Assembly (NCBI GenBank): GCA_019307945.1
Contig: JAFDIS010000017.1
Location: forward strand, 1-48,505
DNA: 48,505 bases
Origin: Deltaproteobacteria bacterium
GTDB taxonomy: Bacteria; Desulfobacterota; DSM-4660; Desulfatiglandales; Desulfatiglandaceae
Reading direction: 5' to 3'
Part shown: piece after piece, positions 8,597 through 16,265 of the stretch
Layout: every line of letters begins with the position of its first letter
Numbering within the stretch: the first letter of the stretch is position 1
Notes under the pieces: generated by a model
Database searches by the model: none
Told to the model about the DNA's origin: nothing
Seen by the model: the letters and a program-made list of their open reading frames with translations, nothing else
Made by a program: the position numbers and the translations under genes

Positions 8597-8854
8597 TCAG
8601 GACGCGGGGCTTTTCAACTCGTCGTTATGGCACTTGAGACAGCCGCTCAATCCCGGGTGGGGAGTGGGGGGACCGGCAGGATTCCGGTCCGGATGGTGGC
8701 AGTCCAGACACTCCCGGTCCCGGGTTACGCCTTCGTGGATCTGCGCATAGCGCTTGATGGAAGGCGCGTGCAGGCCCAGGTAGTACATGTAGGCGCACCC
8801 TGGAGCCCCCAGGAGCAGGCCCATAATGAGCATGAAACAAAGAGTTCTTTTCAC
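8597..8854 (-). CDS. Small dihaem c-type cytochrome lipoprotein
   Basis: An 85-residue exported protein. The N-terminus (MKRTLCFMLIMGLLLG) ends in APGC, a plausible lipobox with lipidation at Cys20. The mature part carries two haem-attachment motifs, CLDCH and CLKCH, separated by about 20 residues rich in Pro and His, so two haems c are expected. Extra histidines (HH, HPG, HEG) could be axial ligands. The start is GTG ending at 8854 with only weak ribosome-binding signal. It lies 116 bases downstream of the SurA-like gene on the same strand. It may carry electrons at the periplasmic face of a membrane; its partner is not visible here. Confidence 0.72.
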   Translation of the reverse strand: MKRTLCFMLIMGLLLGAPGCAYMYYLGLHAPSIKRYAQIHEGVTRDRECLDCHHPDRNPAGPPTPHPGLSGCLKCHNDELKSPAS

Positions 8855-8970
8855 TGCTACGCCCAGGTGATTTTTTCCTCGTTCATACGATCAACCCGAA
8901 GGAGGGCTCATCCCGTCTCCCGCCGGTTCGGGACGCGAAGCCACCGGCGGCATCCGACAGGGTACGGTCC

Positions 8971-9984
8971 CTACTTCGGCCCTTTTTTCTCGTTCCCGGT
9001 CTTGAGGAATCGGCTGATTTGGGCCTCCTTCTTCAACTGGGCCACGTAATCCTTGAGGAGGCCGGCCAATTTTTTCTGCCGCAGGAAATCCACTAGCTTA
9101 TCTTTGACCTCGGCGAACGGGACCGTTCCGCCGGGCCTGCGACCCGTCACCTTGATCAGATGATACCCGAAGCGCGTCTCCACCAGATCGCTCACCTGGC
9201 CCGGCTTCATGGCGAAGGCCGCCGTCTCGAAGGGCTTGGCCATCCGGCCGCGGGAAAAATACCCCAGATCTCCGCCTTTACTACTGGAAGGTCCCTGGGA
9301 GTAACGCTTCGCGAGGGCGGCGAAATCCTCACCCTGATCCAGTTTCTTACGGACCTCCTCGATCCTTTTCCGGGCCGCGGTCTTTTCAGTGTCCGGGGCG
9401 CCCGGGGCCACCTTGGCCAGGATGTGGCTGGCCCTGACCTCTTCGGGTCGCTTGAAGGATTCCGCGTGAGCCTTGTAGTAAGCCTCCGCCTCCTTGCCGG
9501 TCACCGTCATGCGGTCCGCGAACTCCTTCTCCACGAGCTTCTTTATGGTCAGACCCCTGCGGATCTGGTCCTTGAGATCGCTCTCGGTAAGCCCCGCCCG
9601 GGCCAGGGCCCTGCGGAAGTCCTCCGCCTTGGGAAAACGCTTCTTGAGCCCTTTCATGGCCTTTGCCAGGTCTCCGTCATTCACGTGGATCCCTTTTTTT
9701 CCGGCCTGCTGGAAGAGAAGCTCCCGGTCGATCAGATTTTCCAGTACCTTTCCTTCCAATTCCCTTACGCGCGAGGGATCCAGGGCCCTGCCCAGGCGCC
9801 GCATCCCCTGGACCACGCGACCCATCTCACGTTCCAGTTCGGCCCGCGTGATGGCGGTCCCGTTGACCAGGGCCGCCTTCTCAGATGGGGCCTGCGCGGC
9901 CCGGGCGTTGGGTAGGCCCGTAACACAGAACAGGGTCATGCCCGCCAAAAGGGCTCCTAGAGCCAAGATTCCTATCCTTCTCAT
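8971..9984 (-). CDS. Periplasmic SurA/PpiC-type peptidyl-prolyl isomerase
   Basis: A periplasmic folding factor of 337 residues. A signal peptide (MRRIGILALGALLAG... ending ARA-AQ) spans about residues 1-30. A SurA_N-like helical region opens with AALVNGTAITRAELE, and a parvulin domain follows at about residues 180-285 with RASHILAKV, SQGPSSSKGGDLGYFSRG and FGYHLIKVTG, the normal parvulin blocks. AGGAGA lies six bases before the ATG. A slyD-type PPIase lies upstream on the same strand, 57 bases away with a UUCG hairpin between them, so the two may be co-transcribed. It probably assists outer-membrane or secreted protein folding. Only one parvulin domain is present, unlike E. coli SurA. Confidence 0.9.
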   Translation of the reverse strand: MRRIGILALGALLAGMTLFCVTGLPNARAAQAPSEKAALVNGTAITRAELEREMGRVVQGMRRLGRALDPSRVRELEGKVLENLIDRELLFQQAGKKGIHVNDGDLAKAMKGLKKRFPKAEDFRRALARAGLTESDLKDQIRRGLTIKKLVEKEFADRMTVTGKEAEAYYKAHAESFKRPEEVRASHILAKVAPGAPDTEKTAARKRIEEVRKKLDQGEDFAALAKRYSQGPSSSKGGDLGYFSRGRMAKPFETAAFAMKPGQVSDLVETRFGYHLIKVTGRRPGGTVPFAEVKDKLVDFLRQKKLAGLLKDYVAQLKKEAQISRFLKTGNEKKGPK

Positions 9985-10012
9985 CGATCGTCTCCTGCAA
10001 AATGAAGATTTT

Positions 10013-10026
10013 CGGCCCGAAGGCCG
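10013..10026 (-). promoter_or_regulatory. UUCG tetraloop hairpin between the two PPIase genes
   Basis: On the minus strand CGGCC-TTCG-GGCCG forms a five-pair stem closed by the very stable C(UUCG)G loop. It lies between the FKBP gene stop and the SurA-like start. The T-rich stretch after it is interrupted, so it may only attenuate or protect the transcript. Confidence 0.45.
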
Positions 10027-10041
10027 CCGGTGCCGAGGGCA

Positions 10042-10470
10042 TTAGCTGATCTGAAGCATTTCTACGTCGAAAAAGAGCGTGGCACCGGCCAGGGGATGAT
10101 TGGCGTCCAAGGTCACGGTTTCCTCCCCCACTTCCGTGATCACCACCGTGATGGGTTGGGCGCCCGGCTGCTGCATCTGGAGCTGCTGACCCACCGCCGG
10201 GATGATGTCCTGGGGCAGCCTGCTCTTTTCCACTTCCACCACCAGTTCTTCCCGCCTTGGGCCGTAGGCATCCTCGGATTCGATTCGGATGGTCCTGGTT
10301 TGACCCTCCTCCATGCCCAGGACGCCGTTTTCAAAACCAGGAATCAGGCTTCCTTCTCCGATCTTGAACTCAAGGGGCTGGCGTTCTTTGGAGCTATCGA
10401 AGACCTCCCCGTTTTCCAGCTTTCCAGTGTAATGTACTTTTACCGTGTGTCCCTCTCTTGCTTGGGTCAT
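10042..10470 (-). CDS. SlyD-like FKBP-type peptidyl-prolyl isomerase
   Basis: A cytoplasmic isomerase/chaperone of 142 residues. The FKBP core KVHYTGKLENGEVFDSS is followed by the IF (insert-in-flap) chaperone domain with RIESEDAYGPRREELVVEV, and the protein ends in FDVEML. The His-rich metal-binding tail of E. coli SlyD is absent, as in short SlyD proteins. The ATG ending at 10470 (MTQAREG) has GGAGG five bases upstream and is preferred over the one ending at 10482. The SurA/PpiC gene follows on the same strand. Confidence 0.92.
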   Translation of the reverse strand: MTQAREGHTVKVHYTGKLENGEVFDSSKERQPLEFKIGEGSLIPGFENGVLGMEEGQTRTIRIESEDAYGPRREELVVEVEKSRLPQDIIPAVGQQLQMQQPGAQPITVVITEVGEETVTLDANHPLAGATLFFDVEMLQIS

Positions 10471-11111
10471 TCGGACCTCCATTCTTGCTTTTTGGGTTGA
10501 TGGTTGCGCGGGATCGCTCTTTCCTCGATGCCGCGTGACTATACCAGCGTCCGACGGGCAACGGGTTCCATCCCGGTGCCGAGGGCGTTTCGGAGCAATG
10601 GAATGGGCATTTCAGAAGACGACATCAAAACAGAGGGTCTTTGGAAGGCCGGTGCGATGATGGGGCAGTTTCCCTCCCAGGCTGGTGCCTTGCGGGAAGG
10701 GTCGTCTGAAAGGCGGTCGGGGCCTGTCGGGGTGCCATGAACCGGAGTCTTTCGGCCCGGTCCCATATGGAAAGAACAAGCGTTAAAACCAAACTTAATT
10801 TAATATACTACCATTTCATAGATCAAGGATCAAGCCAATTCGTTCCCCTTGACCCCGGCGCATCCCGGTGAGCTGCGAATCCGGAATGCCGGTCGGGGGC
10901 CCCGCATGGGAGAGCATTCAGCGGACCCCTGATATTTTCGTGAGGCAGGATAAGATTCTCCGGGTCTTCCAGGCACCCTTCGTGATCCACGAACAATGAG
11001 ATATTCCGGGGCTCGGTTCGTCGATCAGCGCAGCCGGGGGGCCTCGTGATCACCGATACTCCGGCACGCTGTCGAAAAGGTGCAGCGCTCGCTACGTTTT
11101 TCAACGCCCTG
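10471..11111. other. Long gene-poor region between the PPIase and kinase genes
   Basis: About 640 bases with no convincing gene. There is an AT-rich patch at about 10783-10815 and a repeat-like hairpin at 11071-11115. Short frames on either strand (for example the 93-residue minus frame at 10823-11104) have no recognisable sequence and lack good ribosome-binding sites. The GGGTTCCATCCC stretch near 10563 resembles a tRNA T-arm superficially but has no surrounding cloverleaf. A promoter for the slyD-type gene presumably lies at the left end. Confidence 0.4.
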
Positions 11112-11115
11112 CTAA
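11071..11115 (-). repeat. Short inverted-repeat element at the kinase stop codon
   Basis: GTCGAAAA (11071-11078) and TTTTCAAC (11098-11105) form a 7/8 inverted repeat around GCAGCGCTCGC. On the minus strand the outer part (11096-11115) matches 17 of 20 bases of the left end of the element at 29519-29538, both carrying GTTGAAAAAC. The TAG stop of the hybrid kinase (11112-11114) lies inside it, so the repeat abuts or may have trimmed the gene's end. Confidence 0.5.
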
Positions 11116-13808
11116 GGGCCCAATCCCGACCAGACGGCGCGGGCGATGCCCTCCAGGCTGTAAGGCTTTTTCAGGTAGGCCCGGGCGCCCAACCGCCTGG
11201 CCTCCTTGACGCGATCCGTTTCCGAAAATCCGCTGGCAATGATGGCCCTTTGTTCTGGGTTTGACTTGAGGATCCGCCGCAAGGTTTCAAGCCCGTCCAT
11301 GCCCGGTTCCATGATCATGTCAAGGATCACTAGATCCACGGTCCGACTTTCCAAATATGAAAGGGCCTTTTCCCCGCTGGCAACCGCGTTGACTGAATAG
11401 CCTAGTCGCTCGAGCATGGCCGAGGCGATCTCGCGCTGCTCAGGGACGTCGTCCACCACCAGGATGCACTGGCCCCGTCCTCGATATCTGTCTAGAGAAA
11501 ACACCTTTTCCGCTTCCGCGGCCCGGGTCGGGGAAGCTGGAAAGTAGAGGTGGAATGTGGTTCCTTCTCCCGGGATGCTGGTTACGTCGATATAGCCACC
11601 GTGGTCTTCCACCGTGCCCCAGACTACCGTCATTCCCAGGCCCGTGCCGCTTCGGCCCATCTTTTTCTTCGTGTAGAAGGGCTCGAAGATCTTGTCCAGG
11701 TCATCCGGTAAAATGCCTGAGCCGTTGTCTGAAACCGAAAGGACCACGTATTCCCCCGGTTTGACCTCGTCATAGCCGCGGACTGGCCGGTCCAGAGTGC
11801 AGGCTTCCAGGTCTATGTTGATTTCGCCTCCCTGCGGCATGGCCTCGGCACCGTTGGACACCAGGTTCATCAGGGCCTTGGATAGGTGCACGGGGGAACC
11901 CAGGATCGGCGGCAGCCCCGGCCGCGACCGTCGGGATACGCGCACCCCGGGGTGATACCGGAGCAGTTTCTTGAATTCCGGGCTCCTTAGATAGTCGGAG
12001 ACCACGGTTTCGAGGCGCACCTCCTCCTTTACCTGCACACCGCGCCGCGCCAGGGTGAGTAGATCTTGTACTATGGCCGCGGCCTTCTTTCCCGATTGAT
12101 GGATGGTGGTCAAGGGGCCGCGGAGCGGGCTGTCCCCGGGAAGGTCCATAAGCAAAAGCTCGGGATAGCTGAGGATGCCCGAAAGGATGTTGTTCAGGTC
12201 GTGGGCGACCCCCCCCGCCAGGGTTCCCAGGGCCTCCATTTTCTTTGCCCGCTGGAGTCGTTTTTCGATTTCCAGGCGTTCCTTTTCCGCGCGGACCCTT
12301 TCTTCCATCTCTTCCCTGAGGCGCAGATTGGCGTTCCTGAGTTGAGCGGTCTTTTCCAGGACGAGGGCGGAGAGGTTGTCCCGATGTCGTTCCAGTTCCT
12401 CCTCCGCGCGCTTGGCCTCTGTTACGTCACGCATAACGCCCACCAGCACGTCCTGCCCCGTCTCCGGGTCCTGAAAGAGCTTCTTTTTTGTGGAGATGAG
12501 ACGCTCGTCCCCTGCCTTGCGAATGATCGTGTCCTCGCTTGTGTCCTCCTGGCCGCTTTCAAGGAGGACGTCGTTTCGCTTTAGGAAGACTCGCGCTGTA
12601 TCCTCCGGAAAGAGGTCCGCAGCCGACTTGCCCGCCACATGGTCCTTTTCCAGGTGGAAAAAGTTGCAAAACGCATCGTTGATCAGGAGGAATCGATTCT
12701 CCCGGTCCATGACGTAGACCGGGTCCGCCACCGTATTCAGGATGCCGTGGAGGAAGCGATGGGCTTCCTCTTTCTTTCTCCTGGAGTCCAGGAGGCCCTT
12801 CAGGACCGTGTTAAAGGCCCTGGCAAGCTTCCTGAACTCCGCGTAGCGGATGGATTCTTCGTCCAGATAGGAGTGCGTGGGGCTCGTTGAGATCCCCAGA
12901 GCCTGCTCCGCCATGGACGCGAGGGGCTCGCTCATTCTCTTCGCGATCACGAAGGAGATGGCCAGTGTCAGCATGAAGACCACAGCGCAAAGACCGGAAA
13001 GCCTCAGAAGGAGGTTTTTTTTCGCCTCGCCCAGGGAGTGGGAACCGACTGCGTACACAAGGCCGGGAAAGTCCTTGAGAGGGACGAAGTAGGTTCCCCC
13101 GGAATAGAGGGTCTCCGACAGTTCCAGGGTGGGGCCGTAGCCCGCCCTGGGTTTGAAGGGGAGCGGTGAGCGTTTCAGTGTCTTGAGGTCGATCAAGTAG
13201 TTCGGGGTTTGAAGGAGCAGGCTTCCGCCCCAAGCCTCTTGGAATCGATCCCAGAAGTAGCGGTCCCGGGAAAGATCGTAGAGGGTGAAAACCGTGCCCA
13301 GCCGTTCGTCCTTTCTCAAGATGGGGGCCGAAAAGAGTGTGAGGGGCTCGCCGGCTTGGCCTTTACGGAAGACAAAACGCTGAAATCCCCTGCGCCGTGA
13401 AAGATTATGGAGAAACGGCTCCAGTGGGCGGTAGCGGGCAGGAAGTGGCGGGGTGATTTTGGAATCGGTCCGATCCTGGATAAAGAGGTAGGCGCCTTTC
13501 ACGGCAGGTTGAAGGGCTTGGGCCCGCTCCGCCACTTGGTTTTTCACGCCCAGCATGAGATTTACCCGCAGGGCATTGCTCAGGCTCACCTCTTTGGTCC
13601 TGCTCTCCAGGAGATTAAGCCGGTTCCTCAGGGCGAGGTTGATCTCCGCCTGCCTGGCTTTCTGCTCGTTTTCGTACTCCCGGCTCATGGTCCGGCTCAG
13701 GAACCCGTAAAGCGAACCCAGGATCAGGCTCAGGGATACACCCACCAGGCCCAGGAGCACGGCCGTGAGAAACCAGGAAAACTTCTTTTGTGAAGCAAAC
13801 TTCACCAT
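11112..13808 (-). CDS. Hybrid sensor histidine kinase/response regulator
   Basis: An 898-residue membrane kinase. Order: a first membrane segment at about 12-35, an extracytoplasmic region, a second membrane segment near 272-295 followed by a HAMP-like linker, a PAS domain at about 350-465 (DPVYVMDRENRFLLINDAF), a coiled coil, a HisKA domain with H-box AHDLNN (His near 533), a HATPase with LMNLVSNGAEAM, VSDNGSGI and GTGLGMTVVWG, and a C-terminal receiver with VVDD and VILDMIMEPGMDG as phosphoacceptor and KKPYS as the conserved lysine. No DNA-binding output domain is present, so phosphate is passed on or the receiver is regulatory. It lies 49 bases downstream of the ABC_sub_bind protein gene, the probable periplasmic input. 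The start has a weak ribosome-binding site. Confidence 0.9.
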   Translation of the reverse strand: MVKFASQKKFSWFLTAVLLGLVGVSLSLILGSLYGFLSRTMSREYENEQKARQAEINLALRNRLNLLESRTKEVSLSNALRVNLMLGVKNQVAERAQALQPAVKGAYLFIQDRTDSKITPPLPARYRPLEPFLHNLSRRRGFQRFVFRKGQAGEPLTLFSAPILRKDERLGTVFTLYDLSRDRYFWDRFQEAWGGSLLLQTPNYLIDLKTLKRSPLPFKPRAGYGPTLELSETLYSGGTYFVPLKDFPGLVYAVGSHSLGEAKKNLLLRLSGLCAVVFMLTLAISFVIAKRMSEPLASMAEQALGISTSPTHSYLDEESIRYAEFRKLARAFNTVLKGLLDSRRKKEEAHRFLHGILNTVADPVYVMDRENRFLLINDAFCNFFHLEKDHVAGKSAADLFPEDTARVFLKRNDVLLESGQEDTSEDTIIRKAGDERLISTKKKLFQDPETGQDVLVGVMRDVTEAKRAEEELERHRDNLSALVLEKTAQLRNANLRLREEMEERVRAEKERLEIEKRLQRAKKMEALGTLAGGVAHDLNNILSGILSYPELLLMDLPGDSPLRGPLTTIHQSGKKAAAIVQDLLTLARRGVQVKEEVRLETVVSDYLRSPEFKKLLRYHPGVRVSRRSRPGLPPILGSPVHLSKALMNLVSNGAEAMPQGGEINIDLEACTLDRPVRGYDEVKPGEYVVLSVSDNGSGILPDDLDKIFEPFYTKKKMGRSGTGLGMTVVWGTVEDHGGYIDVTSIPGEGTTFHLYFPASPTRAAEAEKVFSLDRYRGRGQCILVVDDVPEQREIASAMLERLGYSVNAVASGEKALSYLESRTVDLVILDMIMEPGMDGLETLRRILKSNPEQRAIIASGFSETDRVKEARRLGARAYLKKPYSLEGIARAVWSGLGP

Positions 13809-13857
13809 GGCTTTTTATCCGGGAGTCCTGATAGGGTTGCAGGACGGGTTCGGGATC

Positions 13858-14916
13858 CTAGCGGATGACTTCATCTGCTGCAAGGAGAATTTCTGTGGGA
13901 ATGGTGATTCCCAGTTGCCGGGCCCTTTTCAAGTTGAAGGTCAGGGCGAAACGGCGGGCTTCCTCGATGGGAATGTCCCCTGGCGGGCGGCCCCGCAGGA
14001 TGTTGACGACCATATCACCCGCTTGTCTTCCCATGGCGTGGAAATCCACGGCGGCGCCGCCGAAAAGACCCAGCCTCGTAAAGGCATAGTTTACGGCGAT
14101 TTCAGGCTTTCTGGACACCCGGGTGGTCCAGGAGAAAATCTCGGGCGCCGTGTATGTCCTGCCGTTTCGGTCCCTCAAGAGAAGGGCCACGGGGTAGATG
14201 GCCCCGATACGGCGGTCTTGATTCGCTCCGCGAATCAAATCCTGGTATTTCTCCCATGATGATGCGTTTCTGAGTTCCCAGTCCACCGGGACCTCTTCAT
14301 TATTGAGTTCCTCGAAGACCTGTCGTTTTATCGCCAGGCCCGTGGGGGATGGGTCGGTCAGGAATAATACTTTCTTGGTCCCGGGAAACATCCTCGCATG
14401 CACCCTGAGGGCGTCGGCCACATGAAGCTTTTCGTACACGCCGGTAATATTGTGAGAAGGCCTAGACCGTGTTTCCATGAAGGGAGTTTGTCGGTCGTAA
14501 TCCTCGGGTCGGCCGTTGAGGCCGCTGAAGATGATGGACACGGATCGGTCCACGAGCTTCAAGGCCACATGTTTGAAGGCGTTGTCGTCCAGGGTCACCA
14601 GGATGCGGGGTCGGTACTCGTCGATTTGTCGGAGGGCCAGGGATGCCTGACGCCTGATGAGTTGCGGTGTGTTGTTCTTGCGCTTCGTGTCCATGTAGAA
14701 TACCCGCAGATCCAGGTTTCTGTCAGGGACAAATCCTGCCTCCTTCAGGGAGGTCAGCAGGCCGTCGTGCTGGGGTTGCCCGCACACGTGGCCCTTTTCG
14801 TAACTATGAACAACGAAGATCTTCTGAAGGCGCTCGCCGGCCCGGGCCCCCTGAGTAAGTGTCAGGGTCAAGAGCAGAAGCGCAACCAGCGCCGGACCTC
14901 TAGCGGGATGTCTCAT
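13858..14916 (-). CDS. Periplasmic ABC_sub_bind (PF04392-like) substrate-binding protein
   Basis: An exported binding protein of 352 residues with a signal peptide ending GARA-GE near residue 27. The mature part opens KIFVVHSYEKGHVCGQ and shows the two-lobed pattern of the ABC_sub_bind family (TLDDNAFKH, SIIFSGLNGRP, KVLFLTDPSP, GLFGGAAVDFHAMGRQAGD). No permease or ATPase gene accompanies it; instead the hybrid kinase gene follows 49 bases downstream. It therefore probably acts as a sensor receptor. The degenerate kinase at 29757-31792 carries a homologous domain (shared YMDTKR and DDNAF motifs). AAGGAAGG lies about eight bases before the ATG. The ligand is unknown. Confidence 0.83.
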   Translation of the reverse strand: MRHPARGPALVALLLLTLTLTQGARAGERLQKIFVVHSYEKGHVCGQPQHDGLLTSLKEAGFVPDRNLDLRVFYMDTKRKNNTPQLIRRQASLALRQIDEYRPRILVTLDDNAFKHVALKLVDRSVSIIFSGLNGRPEDYDRQTPFMETRSRPSHNITGVYEKLHVADALRVHARMFPGTKKVLFLTDPSPTGLAIKRQVFEELNNEEVPVDWELRNASSWEKYQDLIRGANQDRRIGAIYPVALLLRDRNGRTYTAPEIFSWTTRVSRKPEIAVNYAFTRLGLFGGAAVDFHAMGRQAGDMVVNILRGRPPGDIPIEEARRFALTFNLKRARQLGITIPTEILLAADEVIR

Positions 14917-15241
14917 GGACCGGCCTTCCTTTTTCCCTGTGGTGGACCCCGTTGCCTTGAGCGCTCAAGCGGGGTATGCAAGGAGTTCCGCCTGCCGTCC
15001 CTCGTCGCTCCCGAGGTAACGGGATGTCGTTGCTGACTGAAATGATATTCGGCGGAGATCTCTTGAACCTTGAGAAAAAAGCGATCAGCCCTTCGCGCGG
15101 GGTCCTCCTTCCGGCCCGGGAGTTGACATTTTTCCATCAGGGTGTAGGGTTTCGGCACGGGATCGGCGCGGGAAAGGAAACAGGGTCAGGGACCTGGACG
15201 CCGGCGGCGCCCGGGAACCGGGCCGAGGAGATTGCACGGAG
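14917..15241. other. Divergent intergenic region
   Basis: A 325-base gap between the binding-protein gene (minus) and the radical SAM gene (plus). TTGACA at 15123-15128 followed after 16 bases by TAGGGT is a weak plus-strand promoter candidate. An 81-codon minus frame (14913-15158) overlaps the neighbouring gene and has no recognisable features. Nothing else was seen. Confidence 0.4.
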
Positions 15242-16174
15242 ATGGAAACGGGGTTTGAAAGCTGTCGTCTTTGTCCCCGGGCCTGCGGGGTGGATCGAAG
15301 GGCCGGGCCGGGCCGATGCGGAGAAACCCATCGGCTCCGGGTAGCCTATGTGGGTCCTCACTTCGGGGAAGAACCCCCCATCACCGGGGATCGGGGCTCC
15401 GGCACGGTCTTTTTCAGCGGGTGCGGCCTGCGTTGCCTGTTCTGTCAGAACCATCAGATCTCCCGCGGGGGCCTTGGGCGATACGTGGGACTTGGGGACC
15501 TGCAGCGGCTCATCCGTGGAATGCTCCTGCGCTACGGGGTGCACAACATCAACTTCGTGACCCCGGATCACTTCGCACCCCACGTATTCCGTTTGATTTC
15601 GGGCCTGAGATCAAGAGGAGCGGTCCCCCCAGTGGTCTTCAACGTCTCGGGTTACCAATCCATTGCCATGCTGAAGGCCGCCGAACCCTACGTGGACATT
15701 TATCTGGCCGATTACAAGTACGCACGAGAATCCCTGGCCCGGACCCTTTCCGCAGCACCGGACTACCCCGGCGTGGCCCTTGAGGCCATCGCGGAGATGG
15801 TCCGCCAGAAGGGTTTCCTGTCGCCGGCCCGGGGGGCGGCCCGACGCGGGGTGATCGTAAGGCACCTGGTTCTTCCCGGTCACGTGGAGAACTCGATTCA
15901 CGCCCTCACCTCGCTATATGTTGAGTTCGGATCCGAGCTCCCCCTGAGTCTCATGTCCCAATACCATCCCGTTGACGGGGCGGGATCTGAAGCCCCGCGT
16001 CGTTTCGTGGAGAAGAAGGAATTCGAACGGGTCCTGGCCCATGCCCGGGAACTGGGGTTCGAGACTCTCTTCGTACAGTTTCCGGAAAAGGAGCGCATGG
16101 GGATTCCGCGGTTTTTTCCCGATTTCCGGAGCCCGGAACCCTTCGGGAACCAGGCCCGGCGCTCCCGGCCGTGA
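15242..16174 (+). CDS. Radical SAM protein, PflA/PflX-related family
   Basis: A 310-residue cytoplasmic radical SAM protein of the group annotated as pyruvate formate-lyase activating enzyme-related. The N-terminus has a cysteine motif CRLCPRACGVDR and GRCGE, probably binding a metal or a second cluster. The radical SAM motif CGLRCLFCQNHQIS (CX3CX2C) lies near residue 60. Downstream blocks INFVTPDHF, IYLADYKY and VRHLVLPGH are typical of the PflX-like family. Its true substrate is unknown and no glycyl-radical enzyme is nearby. The ATG at 15242 follows GCACGGAG. The HdrD-like gene follows after 91 bases. Confidence 0.85.
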   Translation: METGFESCRLCPRACGVDRRAGPGRCGETHRLRVAYVGPHFGEEPPITGDRGSGTVFFSGCGLRCLFCQNHQISRGGLGRYVGLGDLQRLIRGMLLRYGVHNINFVTPDHFAPHVFRLISGLRSRGAVPPVVFNVSGYQSIAMLKAAEPYVDIYLADYKYARESLARTLSAAPDYPGVALEAIAEMVRQKGFLSPARGAARRGVIVRHLVLPGHVENSIHALTSLYVEFGSELPLSLMSQYHPVDGAGSEAPRRFVEKKEFERVLAHARELGFETLFVQFPEKERMGIPRFFPDFRSPEPFGNQARRSRP

Positions 16175-16191
16175 GACCTGTTTCTACGCTG

Positions 16192-16220
16192 TTGACATTA
16201 AAAAGGGCTTTTGTTAAAAA
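16192..16220 (+). promoter_or_regulatory. Candidate promoter for the HdrD-like gene
   Basis: TTGACA (16192-16197), 17-base spacer, TAAAAA (16215-16220), in an AT-rich gap after the radical SAM stop. It suggests that the HdrD-like gene can be transcribed separately. Confidence 0.5.
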
Positions 16221-16265
16221 AATCACAATTTTTTGTCCTCCTCCAGAAACCTCTGGTGAGATCTC

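Noticed and set aside
10550-10580. Possible tRNA T-arm (GGGTTCCATCCC)
   Set aside because: No acceptor, D or anticodon arm can be drawn around it and the loop lacks the conserved purine.
10823-11104. 93-codon minus-strand frame between the PPIase and kinase genes
   Set aside because: No recognisable sequence or ribosome-binding site, and it includes part of a repeat element.
14913-15158. 81-codon minus-strand frame upstream of the ABC_sub_bind gene
   Set aside because: It overlaps that gene's start region, has a biased composition and no good start signal.
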